Shown: one piece after another, positions 1 to 4,970 of the stretch | How the letters are laid out: each line of letters begins with the position of its first letter | Numbering within the stretch: the stretch's first letter is position 1 | Assembly: GCA_002309885.1 (NCBI GenBank) | Contig: DBYP01000008.1 | Coordinates: 1,603 to 6,721 of the forward strand | Direction: 5' to 3' | Length of the DNA stretch: 5,119 nucleotides | Source of the DNA: Verrucomicrobia bacterium UBA1183 | GTDB taxonomy: Bacteria; Verrucomicrobiota; Verrucomicrobiia; Opitutales; UBA9783 | The notes under the pieces: model-generated | Told to the model about the DNA's origin: nothing | The model's database searches: none | Seen by the model: only the letters and a program-made list of their open reading frames with translations | Translations under genes and position numbers: made by a program

Positions 1-240
1 GATTTTTTACAAAAAATCTCCCAAAACACAAAAGAACTAATGTATAATATATTATACGTAATGCCGTATTACGGATAATTTATTAATCATAAAGGGGAGA
101 TATGAAGCAAGGGAACTTTTTGAAAAAAGCTTCCCTTAAACCCTCAAAAACTTTCATAATTTTGCAACATTGTTGCAAAATGACGTGGGTGCAGGGCCGC
201 TGCCCTGCTTTGAGGGATTTTTTACAAAAAATCTCCCAAA
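1..240 (-). repeat. Compound palindromic repeat, reverse orientation: one full unit plus the start of a second
   Basis: This is the reverse complement of the unit at 4755-5119. Positions 1-23 match 216-238, so the period is about 215 nt and the array probably continues left of the window. Reading left to right it holds: an A/T hairpin (GATTTTTT / AAAAAATC, 1-18); an AT-rich palindrome (38-61); CCGTA-T-TACGG (64-74); a hairpin with AAGGGAA / TTCCCTT outer arms and T/A inner arms (109-137); TTTTGCAAC-ATT-GTTGCAAAA (160-180); GCAGGGC-CGCT-GCCCTGC (191-208); and the A/T hairpin again (214-237). It ends about 10 nt before the pheS stop codon. No coding potential is evident. It may act as the 3' end of the pheS transcript, but no stem here is followed by a clean U-tract in the pheS direction. 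It resembles REP/BIME-type mosaic repeats in design only; I do not know the family. Confidence 0.9.
141..216 (-). repeat. Possible multi-branch (cloverleaf-like) fold inside the left repeat
   Basis: CCCTCAAA (141-148) is exactly complementary to TTTGAGGG (209-216). Between these arms lie two complete hairpins, TTTTGCAAC/GTTGCAAAA (160-180) and GCAGGGC/GCCCTGC (191-208). Together they would form a closed junction with two internal stems, as single-stranded DNA or RNA. The middle copy keeps the same closing stem (2177-2184 with 2236-2243). The copy at 4891-4967 has TTTAAGGG in place of TTTGAGGG, giving one mismatch. The pairing is directly visible; whether it forms or does anything is inference. 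Confidence 0.5.
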
Positions 241-250
241 ATTATAACTT

Positions 251-1282
251 CTAAAACTGATTCAAGAAGCGAACGTCGTTTTGGTAGAAACGTCGAATAT
301 CTTCGATGCCGTAAAGTAACATTGCCAGGCGTTCCACGCCAAAGCCGAACGCGAACGCGTGCCATTCATTAGGATCTAAGCCGGCGTTCCGCAAGACATT
401 GGGATTGACCATGCCGCAGCCCCAAACTTCAATCCATGTGTCGTGAAATTTGCCCAAATCGTGGACAAAAATATCCATCTCAAAGCTGGGTTCGGTAAAT
501 GGGAAAAAGCTAGGCCGCAAGCGGGTTTCGAAGCGCTTTCCGAAAAACTTTTCAACAAAGAAATCGAGCGTACCCTTCAAGTCAGCGACCGAAATATCTT
601 TGTCAATGCACAGACCTTCAATCTGATGAAAATTAAAATTGTGCGTTGCATCGACCGTATCACGCCGGAATACGCGTCCCGGTGAAACCACTCTAAATGG
701 CGGTTTGTGCTGATCTAAGCTGCGAATCTGTACCGTTGAGGTCTGTGTGCGTAAAATGAAACTTTCTTCACCCTTTTGCTTCGTAGTCGAACTGGTTTTC
801 CCGTGGAGAAAGAATGTATCCTGCTCTGCTCTCGCAGGATGATTGGGGGGGACGTTCAGCGCATCGAAACAGAACCATTCGGTCTCAATTTCCGGCCCTT
901 CGGCAACCGCGTAGCCAAGTCCTTTAAATATCGACAGGATGCGATTTCGCGTTTGCGTCAACGGATGCAACGGTGTTATCGGCGCATACGGATTTAGAAG
1001 GCTGGGATCAATAGAGGCTCCCAATTTGTTCAACCTTTCCTGGGTATGCAATTGTTGGGCTTTTTTCGCAATTTCCTGTTCCAACAAGCCCTTGAGTTCA
1101 TTGACCTTGCGACCCATCGAAACCTTTTCTTCGGGGCTTAACGTTTTTAAATTCTTTAAACAGGCGATTAGCTGACTTTTGGGGCCTAAGTACTGCGTTT
1201 TTATTTCTTGCAGTTGTGACACGTTCGAGCACGTTTTTAAAGCCTCCATGGCTTCATTCTTCAATGCTTCAAACGTGTCCAT
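251..1282 (-). CDS. pheS: Phenylalanine--tRNA ligase alpha subunit
   Basis: This is the catalytic alpha chain of the cytoplasmic alpha2beta2 enzyme that activates phenylalanine with ATP and charges tRNA-Phe. The 343-aa length is normal for full-length bacterial PheS. Residues 1-90 are a charged helical N-terminal arm of the tRNA-binding coiled-coil type. The class II catalytic core follows: AEGPEIETEWFCFDALN then PPNHPAR (127-151); a motif 2 region with FRVVSPGRVFRRD and HNFNFHQIEG (196-223); the phenylalanine-pocket stretch FPFTEPS (260-266); and motif 3 FGFGVERLAMLLYGI (312-326). The segment usually reading RTHTS is RTQTS here, so Gln180 replaces a pocket His. The ATG lies 4 nt after the rplT stop, so translation is probably coupled. 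The stop is TAG. No pheT follows within the window; a palindromic repeat starts about 10 nt downstream. The identification is very secure. Confidence 0.97.
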   Translation of the reverse strand: MDTFEALKNEAMEALKTCSNVSQLQEIKTQYLGPKSQLIACLKNLKTLSPEEKVSMGRKVNELKGLLEQEIAKKAQQLHTQERLNKLGASIDPSLLNPYAPITPLHPLTQTRNRILSIFKGLGYAVAEGPEIETEWFCFDALNVPPNHPARAEQDTFFLHGKTSSTTKQKGEESFILRTQTSTVQIRSLDQHKPPFRVVSPGRVFRRDTVDATHNFNFHQIEGLCIDKDISVADLKGTLDFFVEKFFGKRFETRLRPSFFPFTEPSFEMDIFVHDLGKFHDTWIEVWGCGMVNPNVLRNAGLDPNEWHAFAFGFGVERLAMLLYGIEDIRRFYQNDVRFLNQF

Positions 1283-1286
1283 AATG

Positions 1287-1646
1287 CTACTTTTTAAGCG
1301 CTTTGGTGACTTGTTCGACCAAGGTCTTGAATCCGGCTTCGTTGCGGATAGCCAACTCGCTTAATTGCTTGCGATCCAATTCGATATTCAACTTCTTCAA
1401 TCCATTGATGAAACGGCTGTAAGAAAGACCTGCAGCGCGGCAAGCGGCGTTAATACGAACGATCCATAATTGACGGAATTCGGATTTCTTTTTACGACGA
1501 TCACGGAACGCGAAAGCTCCGGCGCGCCAGAAAGCATCATGAGCGTATCTGTACAAGCGCGATTTATTCCCAAAATAACCGCGTGTTTGCTTCAGAATCC
1601 GTTTACGACGTTGTTTTGTTGCAACTCCATTTGTTACTCTTGTCAT
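1287..1646 (-). CDS. rplT: 50S ribosomal protein L20
   Basis: L20 binds 23S rRNA and is needed early in assembly of the large ribosomal subunit. The 119-aa length is standard. The N-terminal half is a strongly basic extension (KQRRKRILKQTRGYFG, then RDRRKKKSEFRQLWI). The globular C-terminal part carries the family signature RINAACRAAGLSYSRFINGL (about residues 64-83) and SELAIRN. In many bacteria L20 also represses its own operon by binding a leader RNA; whether that applies here is not shown. The start follows MTRVTNG, the usual L20 opening, with only a weak Shine-Dalgarno upstream. It sits 79 nt after rpmI and 4 nt before pheS, in one leftward operon. The stop is TAG. Confidence 0.97.
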   Translation of the reverse strand: MTRVTNGVATKQRRKRILKQTRGYFGNKSRLYRYAHDAFWRAGAFAFRDRRKKKSEFRQLWIVRINAACRAAGLSYSRFINGLKKLNIELDRKQLSELAIRNEAGFKTLVEQVTKALKK

Positions 1647-1725
1647 ATTCTAATGTTCTATCTTTTAGGCCGATGTAAGGTCGTCGTTGCTACCTTACCT
1701 CGAGCAATTAATGTTGAGTTTAATT

Positions 1726-1920
1726 TTACGCGAAGGGCATCGCTTCCTTAACGGTAGCTGCTTGTGTCGCATTATCCAAGCAAATATCCTTCGTCGCTTT
1801 ACGCAAGCGAGCCGGAGATTTGTGTCTCAAAAAATGCCGATAACCAGGCTTCCGAAGAACCACTTTACCTGTTCCCGTAATTTTAAACTTTTTAGCAATC
1901 GATTTTCTAGTCTTTTGCAT
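1726..1920 (-). CDS. rpmI: 50S ribosomal protein L35
   Basis: L35 is a small basic protein of the large ribosomal subunit. The chosen ATG gives 64 aa, the usual size, opening MQKTRKSIAKKFKITGTGKV and continuing with the conserved R-KPGYRHFLRHKSPARLRK block (about residues 23-42). The open frame continues upstream to 1983, but that extension (HKFSVFSFTKLDG...) has no L35 character. The ATG at 1920 is also preceded by TAGGA about 4-5 nt away, which supports the shorter form. The MQKT opening instead of the more common MPK(M/L)KT is, as I recall, typical of Verrucomicrobiota-type L35. It is the first gene of the leftward rpmI-rplT-pheS cluster. No infC lies directly upstream; instead there is about 400 nt of non-coding DNA before the convergently irrelevant pseI end. 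Confidence 0.95.
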   Translation of the reverse strand: MQKTRKSIAKKFKITGTGKVVLRKPGYRHFLRHKSPARLRKATKDICLDNATQAATVKEAMPFA

Positions 1921-2093
1921 ATGTCCTACCAGTGAACAACATCCATCCAATTTTGTAAAGCTAAAAACAGAAAATTTATGCAAAGATTTTTTTTAATAGG
2001 CTAGGGGAGGCTTTAGGCCGTGAAATAGGATTGCAAAGCGGGTAAAATGTTGAATTTTCGTTGGCTTGAGAAAATTTGATTTAGAAATTTCGT
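1921..2093 (-). promoter_or_regulatory. Upstream/leader region of the rpmI-rplT-pheS operon
   Basis: This non-coding stretch lies between the rpmI start and a hairpin at 2094-2131. It must hold the promoter and 5' leader of rpmI unless the operon is read through from pseI. The only ribosome-binding signal I see is TAGGA just before the rpmI ATG. I could not pick a convincing -35/-10 pair on the minus strand. L20-family operons often carry an autoregulatory leader that mimics the L20 site of 23S rRNA, and this region is long enough for one, but I did not recognise that motif. The role is assigned by position only. Confidence 0.35.
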
Positions 2094-2131
2094 AGTTCCC
2101 AAGGCGCATCTTAACCTTGGGAACTTTTTTT
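2094..2131 (+). terminator. Intrinsic-terminator-like hairpin, plus strand
   Basis: AGTTCCCAAGG (2094-2104) and CCTTGGGAACT (2115-2125) are perfect complements separated by a 10-nt loop. The right arm runs into seven consecutive T (2125-2131) on the plus strand. That is the classic form of a Rho-independent terminator for rightward transcription. On the minus strand the stem is followed by ACGAAATTTC, which is not a U-tract. All nearby genes read leftward, so there is no obvious rightward transcript to stop. The right arm also resembles the start of the neighbouring repeat hairpin, so it may be a repeat module rather than a dedicated terminator. Confidence 0.55.
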
Positions 2132-2157
2132 GACGAAAAACGAAAATATAACTTGAA

Positions 2158-2275
2158 GGATTTTTTTGCAAAAAATCCCTCAAAGCAGGGCAGCGGCCCT
2201 GCACCCCAGCTATTTTGCAACATAAGGAAAAAGTTTTTGAGGGTCCAAGGGGAACTTTTTTCAAAAAGTTCCCTT
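2158..2275 (+). repeat. Truncated copy of the compound palindromic repeat, forward orientation
   Basis: The modules appear in the same order as in the right-hand array: an A/T hairpin GGATTTTTT-TGC-AAAAAATCC (2158-2178); GCAGGGC-AGCG-GCCCTGC (2185-2202); the left arm only of the TTTTGCAAC hairpin (2212-2220); and the hairpin with AAGGGGAAC / GTTCCCTT outer arms (2247-2275). The CCGTAACACGG and AT-rich palindrome modules are absent. Relative to the full unit, about 11 nt are missing after TTTTGCAAC, which removes essentially the right arm of that hairpin. The closing stem CCCTCAAA (2177-2184) with TTTGAGGG (2236-2243) is intact. It sits between the pseI stop and the rpmI operon and might help end pseI transcription. 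Confidence 0.85.
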
Positions 2276-2326
2276 AAAATCCACTTTAAGATTCAAAGGC
2301 CTTTATGGAATAGCTGTACGAGTTCC

Positions 2327-3382
2327 TTAAAATGCTACATCATCTAAGGATAAAGGATGGCCAAAATCCAAATCCTTTTTTGCTTTACGACCTAGAATTT
2401 CCTCCCAATAGCGGGGATGTAGACCATAGCAAGGACGAATGATTTTTATGTTTTGCGTCGTAAATTTTTCGCCTTTTTTGATAGGTTTGCTTATGTAGAT
2501 GGAGCGCCGGAAGCGTTTTTGCAATTCTTCTTGTTTGGAAGTCCTTATAATGGGCGAACCTAAACCGCGGTAAAGCGTTTTGGCTTCTTCAACCATCTGT
2601 TTGAATTCCTGAGGCTCGAGTGAAAAACTGCCATCGACCGCCGCACTTTTACGCGACAAAACGAAATGCTTTTCGATCATGCACGCGCCCATGCCAATAG
2701 CTCCCATAACAATGGAAGAAGACAGCGAATGATCCGATAAACCAACCAAGCAGCCGAACGTTTTCAGACATTCGATGGATCTCAAATTGAAATCATTGGG
2801 ATCTGCGGGATAAGCGCTGATGCATTTGAGCAATATAATATTCGGGCAGCCACTATCTTTTAAGGCCTGAACAGCTTCCGCAATTTCATCATAAGAAGCT
2901 AATCCAGTACTCAAAATAACGGGTTTCTTGATCGCCCCCACCTTCTTCAAAAGTGGAATGTGGTTAATTTCAAAGGACGCGATTTTGTAAATCGGTGGAT
3001 TCATGACCTTTTCCAAGAAATCGACCGAGGTTTCATCAAATGGTGTGCTGAAAAGCGTGATGCCGATTTTTTTTGCGTAATCAACCAAATCCTCATGCCA
3101 TTCCCAAGGCGTATAGCTCGATTGATAAAGGTCGTACAGATAGGAATCTTCCCAAGGTCCTTTCGCTTTAAAGGGTTCCTCGCGAATCGGCAATGTCAAT
3201 GTGTCCGCAGTGTAAGTCTGCAATTTCACTGCATCGGCACCACTTTCTTTAGCCGATTTTATAAGCGCACGCGCTTGTTCAATGCACTGCTGATGATTGC
3301 CTGAAATTTCTGCAACGAAGTAAGGACAATTACGTCCACCAATTTCCCTCCCGTCGATATTTATGCAAGTTTTGAGTGCCAT
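2327..3382 (-). CDS. pseI: Pseudaminic acid synthase (NeuB/SAS family with C-terminal SAF domain)
   Basis: This enzyme is predicted to condense phosphoenolpyruvate with a 2,4-diacetamido-2,4,6-trideoxy-altrose-type sugar to give pseudaminic acid, a nine-carbon acid used on flagellin, capsule or LPS. The 351-aa length fits the family. Residues about 20-285 are the NeuB TIM barrel: PYFVAEISGNH (20-30), DAVKLQTYTADTL (50-62), LSTG (157-160), KCISAYPA (186-193), GLSDHSL (214-220) and IEKHF (236-240). His218 and His239 match the metal-binding histidines known in NeuB. Residues about 292-350 form the SAF antifreeze-like domain (RRSIYISKPIKKGE...). The segments GPWEDSYLYDLYQ (75-87) and TPWEWHEDL (91-99) are PseI-like, not sialic-acid-NeuB-like, so I prefer PseI. 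A clear SD (AGGTAGG) overlaps the TAG stop of the upstream TPR gene, suggesting coupled translation. No other pse genes are in the window. Confidence 0.9.
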   Translation of the reverse strand: MALKTCINIDGREIGGRNCPYFVAEISGNHQQCIEQARALIKSAKESGADAVKLQTYTADTLTLPIREEPFKAKGPWEDSYLYDLYQSSYTPWEWHEDLVDYAKKIGITLFSTPFDETSVDFLEKVMNPPIYKIASFEINHIPLLKKVGAIKKPVILSTGLASYDEIAEAVQALKDSGCPNIILLKCISAYPADPNDFNLRSIECLKTFGCLVGLSDHSLSSSIVMGAIGMGACMIEKHFVLSRKSAAVDGSFSLEPQEFKQMVEEAKTLYRGLGSPIIRTSKQEELQKRFRRSIYISKPIKKGEKFTTQNIKIIRPCYGLHPRYWEEILGRKAKKDLDFGHPLSLDDVAF

Positions 3383-3391
3383 GTTGCCTAC

Positions 3392-4054
3392 CTACTTAAC
3401 AGATTCAAAGATGTCCAGTTTTTGTAAAAAGCCAACGCCTTCATCATATTCCTGAAGCCGCTCTTTATATTTCCTAAACGTAGCCTCATCACCCTCCTGC
3501 ATCGCAATACTGCAAAGTGCAAACAAAGCTTGAGCGCGCAAATACTTAGACTTACACTTATAAAGCTCCAAAAACAGCTTCTTGGCCATGTCCGGCTGTG
3601 CGTTCTGCAAATAAGCATACGCAACCCCCGTTAGTGCTTGTTCCTTCAAAGGCGAAATTTTCAAGCATTCTATTGCCTTATTAAAGTAAACTATCGCCTT
3701 CCCGAAATCGCCATTGTCAACGTAGCCGTATGCATTTTCCAAAAAGGTAAATCCTTGCAGATTTTTCAATGCACAGGGCTGCTTCCCTTCTGCCCAGGCA
3801 ACACGCTCCTGCAGAGAATTTTTCGTGCTGTAAGCTTCTAAATGTTTACGAATTGTATGCCGATTCCAGGCGCATCCCATCAAGTAAATCGCCCAAATTA
3901 TCACCAATACCCCGAATGCAATGGCAACGCTCCGACCGTACTGATTCAGCCAATCCCAAATCTTCTTCTCGACCGGAACCTCTACAACTTCATTCTCTTC
4001 TCCAAAAACCATCACATTCTTAGATTTCTTACTAACTTCCACTTTCTTTTTCAT
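3392..4054 (-). CDS. Membrane-anchored tetratricopeptide-repeat protein
   Basis: This 220-aa protein has a charged N-terminal cytoplasmic stretch (1-40) and a single hydrophobic segment at about 42-60 (SVAIAFGVLVIIWAIYLMG). The remaining roughly 160 residues are helical, probably on the periplasmic side. Helical pairs of TPR character are visible at about 103-130 (FLENAYGYVDNGDFGKAIVYF), 138-165 (ALTGVAYAYLQNAQPDMAKKLF) and 173-203 (AQALFALCSIAMQEGDEATF). The layout of a short N-terminus, one membrane span and TPR-like helices resembles YfgM-type envelope proteins that act as docking factors. That is a similarity of design, and the true role is unknown. A promoter lies directly upstream and predicts almost no 5' leader, which agrees with the absence of an SD before this ATG. 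A second in-frame ATG lies at codon 15. The gene is first in a two-gene unit with pseI. Confidence 0.8.
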   Translation of the reverse strand: MKKKVEVSKKSKNVMVFGEENEVVEVPVEKKIWDWLNQYGRSVAIAFGVLVIIWAIYLMGCAWNRHTIRKHLEAYSTKNSLQERVAWAEGKQPCALKNLQGFTFLENAYGYVDNGDFGKAIVYFNKAIECLKISPLKEQALTGVAYAYLQNAQPDMAKKLFLELYKCKSKYLRAQALFALCSIAMQEGDEATFRKYKERLQEYDEGVGFLQKLDIFESVK

Positions 4055-4065
4055 ACGACGGAGCT

Positions 4066-4094
4066 ATGGTACCAAGCTTTTAAAAGTTTGTCAA
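4066..4094 (-). promoter_or_regulatory. Sigma70-type promoter for the TPR-pseI unit
   Basis: On the minus strand there is a perfect -35 TTGACA (4094-4089), a 17-nt spacer and the -10 TACCAT (4071-4066, four of six matches). Transcription would start near 4058-4060, only about 4-6 nt before the ATG at 4054, giving a near-leaderless mRNA. The spacer contains the palindrome CTTTTAAAAG (4077-4086), which could be an operator or chance. No promoter activity is proven. Confidence 0.6.
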
Positions 4095-4300
4095 GTGATT
4101 TTTTGAGGGAAAAGGCAGGTTCAACACGAAAAGATTGAAAAATGAAACTACATTAATCTAAAACTTTTGAAATTTTCTTGTATCCTCCGGAGATTGAAAG
4201 GTCGATTGCACTTGACAATAGATGCAAACTTATGCAGGATGCCTCTGGATTTTTATCCAGCTTAAGCAACAGGTACACATTAATTATAAAGCATAAAAAT

Positions 4301-4726
4301 ATGAAGAAAATAATTCTAATTTTGGGTGTTTTGGCAGTGCCTTTTATACACGGATCAAGGCATCTATCTAAGCTACCCGATACATCCTCGACGGCTGCTC
4401 CTGCCGGTTGTGCATTCGCAGGAAAAGAAACATCCAAAATCACTCCCAAAGAAACGCTCATTTGTATATTACCTTCGGCATCGGAAAATGACATAAGTCT
4501 TGTATTTTCAAATGAAGAGAAAAAATGCTTTATTTTTACTGCAGATATAAGCGATTTAGGGCTAAAACAATTGCAAAAAAACATACCTAAGCTTCGTGGT
4601 AAAGTTATAAAACTGTACATGACTCCTGCCAATATGGAGCGTCAAGCTGAGCTATTAGACGAAATTACAAGAGAAGCGAAAGTGTTTGGTGTAACATTTG
4701 TGTGTGAAACATTTAACGAATCCTAA
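4301..4726 (+). CDS. Small, probably exported protein of unknown function
   Basis: I do not recognise a family. The protein is 141 aa from the ATG at 4301. Residues 1-18 (MKKIILILGVLAVPFIHG) form a good signal peptide, with a plausible cleavage after HG. A low-complexity Ser/Thr/Ala/Pro linker follows (about 28-40), then a compact domain from about 50 to 137 with alternating strand-like and helix-like stretches (KKCFIFTADI, LKQLQKNIPKL, KVIKLYM, QAELLDEITREAKVF, VTFVCE). This beta-alpha-beta-alpha-beta order faintly recalls ExbD/TolR periplasmic domains, but no defining motif is present. Four cysteines (37, 55, 76, 135) could form disulfides. The frame is open upstream to a TTG at 4178, but a start there would bury the signal peptide, so I chose 4301. 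There is no strong SD. A TTGACA at 4212-4217 lacks a good partner -10. The gene is divergent from the TPR unit and is followed within 30 nt by the repeat array. Confidence 0.65.
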   Translation: MKKIILILGVLAVPFIHGSRHLSKLPDTSSTAAPAGCAFAGKETSKITPKETLICILPSASENDISLVFSNEEKKCFIFTADISDLGLKQLQKNIPKLRGKVIKLYMTPANMERQAELLDEITREAKVFGVTFVCETFNES

Positions 4727-4754
4727 GTACGACACTCGATACCACTTTGAGTCC

Positions 4755-4970
4755 AAGGGAACTTTTTTCAAAAAGTTCCCTTGTGCTCTACAGCCCACCT
4801 TATGATTAATAAACTATCCGTAACACGGTCTAATGTATAATATATTATACATTAATCGTCTTGCACCTTGGGAGAGCTTTTGTAAAAAATCCCTCAAAGC
4901 AGGGCAGCGGCCCTGCACCCCCGTCATTTTGCAACAATGTTGCAAAATAAGGAGAAGTTTTTAAGGGTTT
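4755..4970 (+). repeat. Compound palindromic repeat, full forward unit 1
   Basis: This 216-nt unit contains six inverted repeats in order. A: AAGGGAACTTTTT / AAAAAGTTCCCTT, 13-bp perfect arms with a 2-nt loop (4755-4782). B: CCGT-AAC-ACGG (4818-4828). C: a perfect 24-bp AT-rich palindrome (4831-4854). D: an imperfect GGGA...TCCC T/A hairpin (about 4869-4893). E: GCAGGGC-AGCG-GCCCTGC (4899-4916). F: TTTTGCAAC-AAT-GTTGCAAAA (4927-4947). It starts 28 nt after the stop of the 4301-4726 gene, so hairpin A may mark that transcript's 3' end, though no U-tract follows the stem. No coding frame of note is present. Confidence 0.92.
4831..4854. repeat. Perfect 24-bp AT-rich palindrome (module C)
   Basis: TAATGTATAATA followed by TATTATACATTA is a perfect palindrome with no loop. 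Related copies are at 38-61 (right flank altered) and 5047-5070 (one change). The central 16 bp, GTATAATA/TATTATAC, are invariant in all three. Absence of a loop suggests a dimeric protein-binding site or a cruciform more than an RNA hairpin. It also contains TATAAT on both strands, but no -35 partner is evident. Confidence 0.8.

Noticed and set aside
443..685. Rightward open frame inside pheS
   Set aside because: It lies wholly antisense to strongly conserved PheS sequence, has no recognisable motif and is explained by the codon pattern of the real gene.
1993..2264. Two overlapping leftward open frames of 76 and 83 aa in the pseI-rpmI gap
   Set aside because: They run through the palindromic repeat and terminator hairpin, so their translations are repeat-derived low-quality sequence.
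2960..3304. 114-aa rightward open frame inside pseI
   Set aside because: It is antisense to the conserved NeuB/PseI barrel and shows no domain character or ribosome-binding site.
4212..4217. TTGACA as the promoter of the exported-protein gene
   Set aside because: At 16-18 nt spacing the -10 candidates are poor (CAGGAT at best), so I did not list it as a feature.
4153..4632. 159-aa leftward open frame opposite the 4301-4726 gene
   Set aside because: The plus-strand frame has a proper signal peptide and an ordered alpha/beta pattern. The minus frame is irregular, with its hydrophobic stretch arising opposite the signal peptide.
4836..4841. TATAAT within module C as a -10 box
   Set aside because: The match is perfect on both strands because of the palindrome, but no acceptable -35 lies 16-18 nt upstream in either direction.
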